A stretch of DNA of 32,539 bases from Bacteroidia bacterium. GTDB taxonomy: Bacteria > Bacteroidota > Bacteroidia > NS11-12g > UBA9320. A program made the translations under genes and the position numbers. The stretch spans positions 1-32,539 of the forward strand of contig JAFMCI010000020.1 in assembly GCA_017857855.1 (NCBI GenBank). The letters run 5' to 3'. This document shows, piece by piece, positions 16,108-23,253 of the stretch. The stretch's first letter is position 1. Every line of letters starts with the position of its first letter. Below the pieces are notes generated by a model. The model searched no databases. It worked only from the letters and a program-made list of their open reading frames with translations, and was not told the DNA's origin.

Positions 16108-16641
16108 GTGAAGCATAGATTTTACATAGGTATATTTTTTGTGCTAGGCGGCTTCACCTTAGCTGCTTCTTACAGCTATTTGCCCAGTTATCTCAGTCAT
16201 AAAATGAGCAAGCAGTTAAACAAGTTATTTGATCAAGAAGTGCTTATCCGAGAACTTTCTATGAATGATACGTTAGCACTAAATCATCAGTTATACGAGG
16301 TGTATAGTGCTGATACGCTAGCAGGATATTCTATGATTACGAGAGCATTAGGATGTAAAATAGGTGGTTGTGACAAGCCCTCTGAAGATTCTATTTCGTT
16401 TGAGCAATTTTACTTTTTCACCGCTTTTGATAAGGATAAAAATATCAAAAAAGTAAGGGTACTGGAATACACATCAGACCATGGTTATCAGATTGCCAAC
16501 AAGGGCTGGCTCAAACAATTTGAAAAAGGAAGGTCATTTAGTGTCGGAGAAAATATAGATGCTATCTCTGGTGCTACTATTTCTGTAAAGTCCATTACTG
16601 CCGGAGTTAATGAGCAGTTGCGCATTATTCAAAAAAAGTAA
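16108..16641 (+). CDS. Exported FMN-binding domain protein (flavinylation motif)
   Basis: A 177-residue protein with an N-terminal signal or anchor (about residues 6-21) and an FMN-binding domain like NqrC/RnfG subunits. The diagnostic motif is D151-A-I-S-G-A-T-I-S159, where ApbE links FMN covalently to a Ser/Thr. The upstream part (residues 60-130) has the usual 'Y.....LAGY......D.....F.F...FD.......V.V.....HGY.I' arrangement. A C83-x4-C88 pair (GCKIGGCDK) is present and could be a disulfide or bind a metal. It would carry electrons in the envelope; no apbE or Nqr/Rnf gene is in the window. GTG start at 16108, 8 bp after the porin stop, and 21 bp before the Crp/Fnr gene, so co-transcription is likely. 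Confidence 0.86.
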   Translation: MKHRFYIGIFFVLGGFTLAASYSYLPSYLSHKMSKQLNKLFDQEVLIRELSMNDTLALNHQLYEVYSADTLAGYSMITRALGCKIGGCDKPSEDSISFEQFYFFTAFDKDKNIKKVRVLEYTSDHGYQIANKGWLKQFEKGRSFSVGENIDAISGATISVKSITAGVNEQLRIIQKK

Positions 16642-16662
16642 GAAAAAGTATAAATTCGTAGC

Positions 16663-17322
16663 ATGTCAATAATCCCATTCGATATCACGTGTTATAATCA
16701 CTTGCACAGTCGTTTTCAAAATGTGTTTAACGAAGAACTGATCAATGAGATTTGCTATAATGGTCAATTAAAAGTATTTAATACAGACGAAATCATCATT
16801 AACATAGGGGATAAAATGGAGTATTTCCCCCTTATAGTTTCAGGTACTTTAAAAATATTAACGGAAGATAGTGACGGTAAAGAACTGCTATTATACTACC
16901 TCGAAATGGGGGATACGTGCGCTGTAACACTTAATCTGGCCACTCACGGAAGCAAGAGTAAAATAAGAGCTATTGCAGAAGACCAATGCGAATTGTTATT
17001 CTTACCTATTGTTAAAGTGGATGATTGGATGGTTAAGTACAAAGAATGGCGCCACTTTATCATGGAAACCTACAACTACAGGTTAAATGAAATGCTGGAC
17101 GCTATTGATACGCTTGCGTTTCACAATATGGAAGAAAGACTTATGAAGTACCTGCGAGATAAAGCAATGGTAACAGGCAGTGTCGAAATACAAGGTACTC
17201 ATTTCCAAATTGCCAATGATATGCATTCAAGCCGTGTTGTAATATCGCGTATGCTGGCTAAGCTTGAGAAAGATGGCTTGTTAACACATAGTAGAAATAA
17301 GATTATCTTACACAAACTTTAG
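16663..17322 (+). CDS. Crp/Fnr-family transcriptional regulator
   Basis: A 219-residue regulator. The N-terminal cyclic-nucleotide-like beta-roll domain (about 25-120) is followed by a long dimer helix (about 125-150) and a C-terminal winged helix (about 155-219) with the recognition segment SSRVVISRMLAKLEKDGLL. Four cysteines (C10, C31, C86, C109) are spread over the sensor part. They do not have the spacing of the FNR iron-sulfur cluster, but C86 in G-D-T-C-A-V falls at a spot often Cys in Bacteroidota homologues next to TauE genes, so thiol sensing is possible (inference). It lies between the FMN-binding and TauE genes. The palindrome at 18488-18505 is a plausible binding site. Ligand unknown. 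Confidence 0.92.
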   Translation: MSIIPFDITCYNHLHSRFQNVFNEELINEICYNGQLKVFNTDEIIINIGDKMEYFPLIVSGTLKILTEDSDGKELLLYYLEMGDTCAVTLNLATHGSKSKIRAIAEDQCELLFLPIVKVDDWMVKYKEWRHFIMETYNYRLNEMLDAIDTLAFHNMEERLMKYLRDKAMVTGSVEIQGTHFQIANDMHSSRVVISRMLAKLEKDGLLTHSRNKIILHKL

Positions 17323-17368
17323 ATTAACCGTCTTGTAGTGTAACCTAAGTTCCTTAAGAAACATTAGC

Positions 17369-18187
17369 ATGTCTGCATATTTGCTCCTAAATATGCAATT
17401 AAGTCAACTTTATGGATTTGTTCTAGCCATTCTAATGGGTTTTACATTAGGTCTTTTTGGCGGCGGTGGATCAATTCTAGCAGTGCCTATTTTTGTGTAT
17501 GTATTTCATATTGAACCTCTTCTCGCTACCGCATATTCCCTTTGGGTGGTAGGTTTATCTGCCCTAGTAGGCGCATTTAAAAAACATTTAGACCAACAAA
17601 TAGAGTACAAAGTTGGTCTACTTTTTGTCGTGCCATCGGCGCTTACCGTTTTTTTAACACGTAGATTTTTATTACCACAAATTCCTCTGCAACTGTTCAC
17701 TTTTGGAAATGTAATTCTCACTAAAAACATGGCAATTATGCTTTTTTTTAGTACGGTTATGCTCCTAGCAGCCTATTCAATGATTCGCGGAATTTCTATG
17801 CATCACTCAGGCACTGAGCCTGATAAAATAAAAACGGTTATTTCAGGAGCTGTTGTTGGCCTAGTTACCAGCTTGGTAGGAGCAGGTGGCGGGTTTCTTA
17901 TTGTACCCGCTTTAGTCATCTTATTGGGTTTAAATATGTCACAGGCCGTCGGAACATCTCTCGCCATAATTGCATTGAACAGTATGTCCGGTTTTATGGG
18001 TGATATAATAGGAGGGAGACTTATGGATTGGTCATTTTTACTCACGTTTAGCGTTTTTGCTCTCATAGGAATGATGCTTGGACTTTATAGTTCTAAAAAA
18101 ATAGAAGTAGGTATACTTAAAAAGTACTTTGGATTCTTTGTACTTGCAATGGCTATCCTAATAATAATCAAAGAACTACTATCCTAA
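17369..18187 (+). CDS. TauE/SafE-family sulfur-anion exporter
   Basis: A 272-residue inner-membrane protein with about eight helices in two repeats. Each repeat starts with a glycine-rich motif: GFTLGLFGGGGSILAVPIFVYV (about 24-45) and GLVTSLVGAGGGFLIVPALVIL in the second half. These are the hallmark of TauE/SafE (DUF81) proteins, which export sulfite, thiosulfate or sulfoacetate-type anions. ATG 17369 is used; ATG 17393, eight codons later, would also give a normal protein. It follows the Crp/Fnr gene by 46 bp and precedes the persulfide dioxygenase gene, a pairing also seen in sulfide detoxification operons such as staphylococcal cst. That supports sulfite or thiosulfate as the cargo. Confidence 0.9.
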   Translation: MSAYLLLNMQLSQLYGFVLAILMGFTLGLFGGGGSILAVPIFVYVFHIEPLLATAYSLWVVGLSALVGAFKKHLDQQIEYKVGLLFVVPSALTVFLTRRFLLPQIPLQLFTFGNVILTKNMAIMLFFSTVMLLAAYSMIRGISMHHSGTEPDKIKTVISGAVVGLVTSLVGAGGGFLIVPALVILLGLNMSQAVGTSLAIIALNSMSGFMGDIIGGRLMDWSFLLTFSVFALIGMMLGLYSSKKIEVGILKKYFGFFVLAMAILIIIKELLS

Positions 18188-18487
18188 AAGCAATAGGACT
18201 GTTTATACCTTTAGTAAAGCTGATTTCACACACATAGGTGGTATATTTTTTAGTGCCCACCACTTCTTATGATGTTTGATGTAGTCCTATAAAAATGGTT
18301 GGTTTTAAATTGACTTAAAAAGATATTAAATATACAGATACCCAGATATCAACTTTAATTGCAACGGGCTATGCATTAATTACATTTCGGGTAAGAATAT
18401 TTTATCAATGTCTTATTTAGCAGTCAGGGAATATACTTAACCTACCAAAATCGGGTAAATACCATACCAGAAGCTTGTTTTTATGTT
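18188..18487. other. Gene-free stretch between TauE and the dioxygenase gene
   Basis: No open frame of note on either strand in about 300 bases. Two possible structures are seen: an 8-bp long-range inverted repeat (ATAGGACT at 18193-18200, AGTCCTAT at 18283-18290) enclosing a weaker GGTGG/CCACC pairing (18237-18241 with 18257-18261). There is no T-tail, so it is not an obvious terminator. The rest is featureless AT-rich sequence until the operator at 18488. Confidence 0.5.
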
Positions 18488-18505
18488 TTGTAACTTACGT
18501 GACAA
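18488..18505. promoter_or_regulatory. Crp/Fnr-type operator upstream of the persulfide dioxygenase gene
   Basis: TTGTAACTTACGTGACAA is an 18-base near-palindrome: seven of nine base pairs are symmetric (TTGTnACnTAnGTnACAA). Crp/Fnr proteins bind two such half-sites. Its centre is about 40 bases before the transcription start expected from the -7 element at 18525-18532. That is the usual place of a class II activator site, and the -33 motif is absent. The likely binder is the Crp/Fnr protein encoded at 16663-17322. Confidence 0.6.
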
Positions 18506-18524
18506 TGCAGTGCCAACTTCATCT

Positions 18525-18532
18525 TAACTTTG
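18525..18532 (+). promoter_or_regulatory. -7 element of the persulfide dioxygenase gene
   Basis: TAACTTTG matches TAnnTTTG and is 21 bases before the ATG at 18554. No TTG at the -33 position; the palindrome 19 bases upstream probably substitutes for it. Confidence 0.6.
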
Positions 18533-18553
18533 CAAGCGTTAACGAATACTAAA

Positions 18554-19954
18554 ATGAAAATAGAACAGATTTATACCGGCTGCCTTGCTCAAGGAGCTTA
18601 TTACATTCAAAGCAACGGAGAAGTAGCGATTATTGACCCACTTAGAGAAGTAGACGACTATATCGCTAGGGCTGAAAAAGACGGTGCTAAAATCAAGTAT
18701 ATCTTTGAAACCCATTTTCATGCTGACTTTGTAAGTGGACATATTACACTTGCCGAAAAAACAGGAGCAACTATCGTTTACGGTCCCACGGCTAAGACAG
18801 GATTTGCATCTCACATAGCTACGGACAATGAAGTGTTCAAAGTAGGGGATATTACCATAACCGCTCTACATACACCGGGTCATACCATGGAAAGTACTAC
18901 GTACTTGCTAAAAGATGCTGAGGGAAAAGATCATTGTATTTTTTCAGGTGACACCTTGTTTTTAGGTGATGTAGGTAGACCAGATCTTGCTCAAAAGGCA
19001 GCTACTATGACACAAGAAGAACTAGCCGGAATATTATTTGACAGTCTACGCAATAAAATAATGACGCTAGCGGATGATGTTATTGTGTACCCAGCTCACG
19101 GAGCAGGTAGTGCATGTGGCAAGAATATGATGAAAGAAACAGTAGATTCTCTAGGTAACCAAAAACATATGAATTATGCATTGCGGGCAGACATGACTAA
19201 GGAAGAGTTTGTTGCAGAAGTAACAGACGGATTAGCACCACCTCCAGCATATTTCCCCATGAATGTGGCTATGAATAGAGATGGATATACCAATATTTCT
19301 GAAGTAATTGCACAAGGAAGTAAAGCACTGTCTCCTGCAGAGTTCGAAGCTGCGGCTAACGAAACAGATGCAGTAATACTGGACACCCGAAAAGAAACCG
19401 TTTTTGTCAAAGGATTCATTCCTCAAAGTATTTTTATAGGAATTGATGGAGGTTTTGCCCCATGGGTAGGTTCATTGGTAAAAGATGTTAAACAGCCCAT
19501 ACTCTTAGTTGCAGATGAAGACAGAATTGAGGAAATAATTACGCGTCTTAGTCGCGTAGGATTTGACAACACCATCGGTTATTTAAAAGGTGGTTTTGAA
19601 GCGTGGATTGCAGAGAATAGAGAAATAGATTCTATCCACTCCATTAGCGCTGCAGATTTTGAAAAAGAAGTTACCGAAAACCACTTGCCTGTTTTTGATG
19701 TACGTAAAGAAGGAGAATTTTCAAGTGGTCATTTAGACATAGCAAACCATGTTTGCCTAAGCGGTATTAATGAGCATCTTGCGGAGTTTCCAAAGGATAA
19801 AAACTTCTATGTTCATTGTGCTGGCGGATATCGTTCTGTGATAGCAGCTTCCATTCTTAAAATGAGAGGCTACCACAATTTTACCGATATAGCAGGTGGA
19901 TTTGGGGCCATAAAAACAACCAATTTATCGATAGTAGAGTCTGTTGTAGCATAG
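18554..19954 (+). CDS. Persulfide dioxygenase fused to two rhodanese domains (CstB-like)
   Basis: A 466-residue cytoplasmic enzyme in three parts. Residues 1-245 are a metallo-beta-lactamase-fold persulfide dioxygenase of the ETHE1 type: T53-H-F-H-A-D-F59 with H54, H56 and D58, H110 in TPGH, D133 in SGDT, GDVGRPDL and H182 in YPAHGAGSACG. Residues 262-352 are a rhodanese fold with no catalytic cysteine (LLVADED at the loop). Residues 362-462 are an active-looking rhodanese with C422 in H-C-A-G-G-Y-R-S. This order matches staphylococcal CstB, which turns persulfides into thiosulfate through sulfite. I chose ATG 18554 since it begins the fold; the upstream TTG at 18530 lies inside the -7 element. 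Divergent promoter features and a Crp/Fnr-like operator lie just upstream. Confidence 0.92.
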   Translation: MKIEQIYTGCLAQGAYYIQSNGEVAIIDPLREVDDYIARAEKDGAKIKYIFETHFHADFVSGHITLAEKTGATIVYGPTAKTGFASHIATDNEVFKVGDITITALHTPGHTMESTTYLLKDAEGKDHCIFSGDTLFLGDVGRPDLAQKAATMTQEELAGILFDSLRNKIMTLADDVIVYPAHGAGSACGKNMMKETVDSLGNQKHMNYALRADMTKEEFVAEVTDGLAPPPAYFPMNVAMNRDGYTNISEVIAQGSKALSPAEFEAAANETDAVILDTRKETVFVKGFIPQSIFIGIDGGFAPWVGSLVKDVKQPILLVADEDRIEEIITRLSRVGFDNTIGYLKGGFEAWIAENREIDSIHSISAADFEKEVTENHLPVFDVRKEGEFSSGHLDIANHVCLSGINEHLAEFPKDKNFYVHCAGGYRSVIAASILKMRGYHNFTDIAGGFGAIKTTNLSIVESVVA

Positions 19955-19958
19955 CCTA

Positions 19959-19989
19959 TTGTAGTAAAACACAACTAAACGTATATTTG
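19959..19989 (+). promoter_or_regulatory. Promoter of the MauE-thioredoxin gene (-33/-7)
   Basis: TTG (19959-19961), a 20-base spacer, then TATATTTG (19982-19989), 16 bases before the ATG at 20006. This fits the Bacteroidota layout and suggests the gene can be transcribed apart from the dioxygenase gene. Confidence 0.6.
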
Positions 19990-20005
19990 GGCGTTTGTAC
20001 AACAC

Positions 20006-21196
20006 ATGAATAAAAATACACTCGCACAAATCGGCCGCATCTTATTAAGTTTTCTTTTTGTTTTTGGAGCAGTAAGCAAGCTTGTTTCTATGCCGTTTTT
20101 CGACGGTATGGTTGCTGAATTATTACTAGGTAAAGATTATTTTGATAATCCAGTAGGAATGATTTGGGTGCAATGGCTCACACGCATACTGGTTGCAGTA
20201 GAGTTGGTATTGGGCTTAGCCTTGTTGCAAAACAAATGGTTTAAAAAAATAGTGCTACCCGCTACTTTGGGTATGTTAGTCCTTTTTACCATCCACCTGT
20301 TCTACGAGGGATTTAGACAAGTCAACGGATTTACAGAAGGTAATTGTGGTTGTTTTGGTGATGTATTACCCATGACTAATCTGGAGTCTATCATCAAAAA
20401 CGTGATAGGTATGCTCATAGGGATTTATGTATTGCTTACATTCAAAAAAGAAGATGTTTTTAAGTCTTGGGTTTCTCCGACGTTACTGGGTGTAATCACC
20501 TTATTTACGTTAAGTTTTGGGATTAAAAGCTACGAAGCTGTGGCTCCAAGTGTATTAGACGAATTGGGCACGATACCAGCTATTGAGCTGATGCAAGCAG
20601 ATAGTATTGCACAGGCTGCAATAGCCGAATCAGAAACTATTATTGCTGAAACAGAAATAGATGTTACTGAAAAAATTATAAATAAGCCGTCTGTCGATTC
20701 TGTTAAAACATCTAAAGTAGTTTCAGTAAAAACACCAAGTGACTTAACACTAGAATTATTGTATAAATACGCCCCGTCTATTAAGTCCCAAAATCTAGCT
20801 TCGGGTATCAAAATGGTGTGCCTTTTTAGCATGACGTGCAGCCATTGCCAGGAGGTATACAGAGACCTATCCGCGATGAAGTCGAGTGGTAAGCTACCTA
20901 AACTCTTTTTGGTTAATTATGGTACAGAGTATGAGCAAAACTACTTTTTCTCTCAAGCAGGAGATTCAAAAGATGCACATACTAGAACCGAGGATTTCAC
21001 CCATTTTAAACGAATGTTAGAAGGTAAAACCTATCCACGTATTTTGGTAATAAAAAATGGTAAAATAGAAAAAGAGTGGGATGTAGATACCTATGAAAAA
21101 TCATATGTAATGCGCTATTTCGGTATCGAAAAACTAGAAGAAAAAAAATCAGGTGGGCTCCAACTAGAGTTACAAAGCGGCGGAAGCCCTTGGTAA
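20006..21196 (+). CDS. BT_3928-type membrane protein: MauE/DoxX-like helices plus thioredoxin-like domain
   Basis: A 396-residue inner-membrane protein. The first part (about 1-175) has a four-helix MauE/DoxX-like bundle plus one more helix, with the MauE mark N113-C-G-C-F-G-D119, a paired cysteine at the membrane face. A flexible linker rich in E, S, T and V (about 180-245) leads to a thioredoxin-like domain with C278-S-H-C281 and the cis-proline region TYPRILV. MauE-like proteins work with thiol-disulfide exchange in the envelope, so electron or thiol transfer between membrane and thioredoxin domain is likely. Its own promoter precedes it. Its place after the persulfide dioxygenase suggests handling of thiols or persulfides, though BT_3928-type genes also occur elsewhere. 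Confidence 0.85.
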   Translation: MNKNTLAQIGRILLSFLFVFGAVSKLVSMPFFDGMVAELLLGKDYFDNPVGMIWVQWLTRILVAVELVLGLALLQNKWFKKIVLPATLGMLVLFTIHLFYEGFRQVNGFTEGNCGCFGDVLPMTNLESIIKNVIGMLIGIYVLLTFKKEDVFKSWVSPTLLGVITLFTLSFGIKSYEAVAPSVLDELGTIPAIELMQADSIAQAAIAESETIIAETEIDVTEKIINKPSVDSVKTSKVVSVKTPSDLTLELLYKYAPSIKSQNLASGIKMVCLFSMTCSHCQEVYRDLSAMKSSGKLPKLFLVNYGTEYEQNYFFSQAGDSKDAHTRTEDFTHFKRMLEGKTYPRILVIKNGKIEKEWDVDTYEKSYVMRYFGIEKLEEKKSGGLQLELQSGGSPW

Positions 21197-21233
21197 AATT
21201 GAGGTTGTTCCAGAACTTTAGCGGCAGTAAATC

Positions 21234-21659
21234 ATGAAGCACATTTTCGTATTCCTTCAATTTTTATGCATCACCGTACTGTCTTACTTTGGGGATGTTT
21301 TGGCTTTTGATATTTTGATAGTGGTACAAGTTCTCGCACTTATTTTGGGGATTTGGGCTATCCGAAGTGTGGGGGAGAATAACTGGAGTGTTTATCCTGT
21401 GCCTAATGAGGGGAGTACAATTTCAACATTAGGTGCATACCGTTATGTGCGGCACCCCATGTATTTAGCTTTATTGCTTTTTTTTACGGTCGTGGCATTC
21501 AGGGCGAATGGACCATTTAGTTGGACTGTTTATGGCGTTTTATGGATTACGCTGGTTACTAAAATTTTAGTTGAAGAGCACAAAATTGTACAGAAACATA
21601 CGGAATACACTCCGTATAAAAGGGTGACAAAAAAGAGATTAATACCCTTCGTGTGGTAA
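21234..21659 (+). CDS. ICMT/NnrU-like isoprenylcysteine methyltransferase-family membrane protein
   Basis: A 141-residue membrane protein with about four helices. The core motif is STLGAYRYVRHPMYLALLLFF (about residues 61-82), followed by WITLVTKILVEEHKIVQKHTEYTPYKRVTKKRLIP. These are the RHPxY and EE....Y..Y..R marks of the isoprenylcysteine carboxyl methyltransferase (ICMT)/PEMT superfamily, which methylates using SAM at the membrane. The bacterial substrate is not known. It lies 37 bp after the MauE-thioredoxin gene and converges with galE, with only 10 bp between the ends. Confidence 0.85.
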   Translation: MKHIFVFLQFLCITVLSYFGDVLAFDILIVVQVLALILGIWAIRSVGENNWSVYPVPNEGSTISTLGAYRYVRHPMYLALLLFFTVVAFRANGPFSWTVYGVLWITLVTKILVEEHKIVQKHTEYTPYKRVTKKRLIPFVW

Positions 21660-21669
21660 GAAAATGATT

Positions 21670-22680
21670 TTATGGCTTGGTTAACCCTTGTTGCCATGCC
21701 CATGCATGTTTCATCATATCTTCTACTCCGTATTGTGGCTTCCAGCCTAGTGCTTCGGAAACTTTCGTTGTGTCCGCCCATATTTGTTCTATGTCACCTG
21801 GGCGTCGTTGTCCTATTTTGTAGTTTAGTTTGATCCCGTTTATGTTTTCAAAGGCACGTATCACTTCTAGTACGGTAGTGCCGTTTCCAGTTCCTACATT
21901 AAATACATCAACTGATTTATTCATTTCATCCGCATAGTTTAATGCTTTTACATGCGCTTTTGCAAGATCTACCACATGTATGTAATCGCGTATGCAGGTG
22001 CCATCTATGGTAGCGTAATCGTCTCCATACACGGTAAGCTGCGCTCTAATGCCTGCAGCTGTTTGGGTAACAAACGGAATTAAATTACTTGGAACACCTA
22101 GTGGAAGTTCACCTATGTGCGCAGTGGGATGTGCTCCTACAGGATTAAAGTAACGCAACAGGATAGATTTAAATGCTTTGTGTTTTGCAAAATCTTGAAT
22201 AATCTCTTCGCCTAAAATTTTAGTGGTTCCGTAAGGGCTTTCTGCTTTTTGAATTAAGGTGTCTTCAGTAACTGGTAAATCGGTGGCCGCTCCGTAAACC
22301 GTGCAACTAGAAGAGAAAATGAGGTTAGAAACCTTAAATGTATTCATTGCCTCCAGCACAGAAATTAATCCAGAAACGTTGTTTTGATAATACATGATTG
22401 GATTTTCTACCGACTCGCCTACAGCCTTATACGCCGCAAAGTGAATAACCCCGTCAAAAGAATGTTTGTTGAAAAGGCTCTGTAAAGCAACCGTATCGTT
22501 TACGTCTCCCACAAGCAGCTCAAATGGTTTGCCGGTAATACTCTCAATACGTGCTTTCACTTGCTCGCTAGAGTTGTTCAGGTTGTCAATTACCACTACA
22601 TCGTAGCCATCATTTTGTAGTTCTACAACAGTATGACTTCCTATATAGCCTAATCCTCCGGTTACTAATATTTTCTTCAT
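21670..22680 (-). CDS. galE: UDP-glucose 4-epimerase
   Basis: GalE interconverts UDP-glucose and UDP-galactose using bound NAD in the Leloir pathway and in surface-polysaccharide supply. The 336 residues are a full-length short-chain dehydrogenase fold. The NAD-binding motif is G8-G-L-G-Y-I-G14, and the catalytic pair is Y150 and K154 in S-P-Y-G-T-T-K, with S124/T127 in FSSSCTVYG. The substrate-binding R-Y-F-N-P-V-G-A-H and the C-terminal WKPQYGVEDMMKHAW complete the GalE pattern. It has a -7 element on the minus strand and converges with the ICMT-like gene. Assignment is sure. Confidence 0.97.
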   Translation of the reverse strand: MKKILVTGGLGYIGSHTVVELQNDGYDVVVIDNLNNSSEQVKARIESITGKPFELLVGDVNDTVALQSLFNKHSFDGVIHFAAYKAVGESVENPIMYYQNNVSGLISVLEAMNTFKVSNLIFSSSCTVYGAATDLPVTEDTLIQKAESPYGTTKILGEEIIQDFAKHKAFKSILLRYFNPVGAHPTAHIGELPLGVPSNLIPFVTQTAAGIRAQLTVYGDDYATIDGTCIRDYIHVVDLAKAHVKALNYADEMNKSVDVFNVGTGNGTTVLEVIRAFENINGIKLNYKIGQRRPGDIEQIWADTTKVSEALGWKPQYGVEDMMKHAWAWQQGLTKP

Positions 22681-22690
22681 AAGGGTGTGG

Positions 22691-22698
22691 CAAATTTA
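22691..22698 (-). promoter_or_regulatory. -7 element of galE
   Basis: TAAATTTG on the minus strand (CAAATTTA on plus) matches TAnnTTTG, 10 bases before the galE ATG at 22680. No clear -33. Confidence 0.45.
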
Positions 22699-22777
22699 GG
22701 CTTTATACACTAATAGGTAATCTCTTTTACCCGACTTTGCATCTTATTTAACTTGGGATGTGGCGAGAATTCAATTA

Positions 22778-23209
22778 TTATTTTGGTCGCCAAATCATTT
22801 TGTAGTGACGTATACTAGCTTCTTCAAATAGTTTGCCTGATCGTACAAAACCATGTTGAGCATAAAATTGCTCTACTTGCACTTGAGCATGTAAGTATAT
22901 AATATTTTTTTTATCTGCTAGGTGCAGACAATGCGTTAATAAAGCAGACCCGATGCCAAGTTGTCGATAAGGTTGCAATACGGCAAAACGTTCGAGCTTA
23001 ATTCCGCTTTCTGTTTTTCTAAAACGACACGTTCCTGCCGGTTGGTTATTGTACAAGGCCATTAAGTGTGTGCTTGTAGTCTCATATTCATCGTGCTCTG
23101 CGGTCTCATCCACACCTTGCTCGTCCACAAATACTTTGTTTCGAATAGCAAATAAATCATACAAATTTTCTTTGCCACGGGCTATTTCTACAGAAATTGA
23201 ATTAACCAT
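22778..23209 (-). CDS. GNAT-family N-acetyltransferase (YjcF/ElaA-like)
   Basis: A 143-residue acetyltransferase. The start AIRNKVFVDEQGV......HDE.....H is the YjcF/ElaA-type opening of the GNAT fold. The acetyl-CoA pyrophosphate-binding loop is Q-P-Y-R-Q-L-G-I-G-S-A-L-L, near residues 79-91, corresponding to R/Q-x-x-G-x-G/A. It is followed by HAQVQVEQFYAQHGFVRSG. The substrate is unknown. It is separated from galE by 97 bp and has its own -7 element, facing the accD promoter. Confidence 0.88.
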   Translation of the reverse strand: MVNSISVEIARGKENLYDLFAIRNKVFVDEQGVDETAEHDEYETTSTHLMALYNNQPAGTCRFRKTESGIKLERFAVLQPYRQLGIGSALLTHCLHLADKKNIIYLHAQVQVEQFYAQHGFVRSGKLFEEASIRHYKMIWRPK

Positions 23210-23216
23210 TTAAACA

Positions 23217-23224
23217 CAAAGGTA
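23217..23224 (-). promoter_or_regulatory. -7 element of the GNAT gene
   Basis: TACCTTTG on the minus strand (CAAAGGTA on plus) matches TAnnTTTG, 7 bases before the GNAT ATG at 23209, giving a near-leaderless transcript. Confidence 0.4.
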
Positions 23225-23240
23225 AAAATTAAAAAAAATG

Positions 23241-23248
23241 TACTTTTG
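23241..23248 (+). promoter_or_regulatory. -7 element for accD
   Basis: TACTTTTG matches TAnnTTTG. It would start accD transcription near 23254 and leave a leader of about 130 bases before the ATG at 23384. Confidence 0.45.
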
Positions 23249-23253
23249 TCCCC

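Noticed and set aside
19959-19974. Second Crp/Fnr site (TTGT-N8-ACAA) before the MauE-thioredoxin gene
   Set aside because: The inner bases are not symmetric and the spacing is two bases shorter than in the palindrome at 18488; the TTG fits better as a -33 element.
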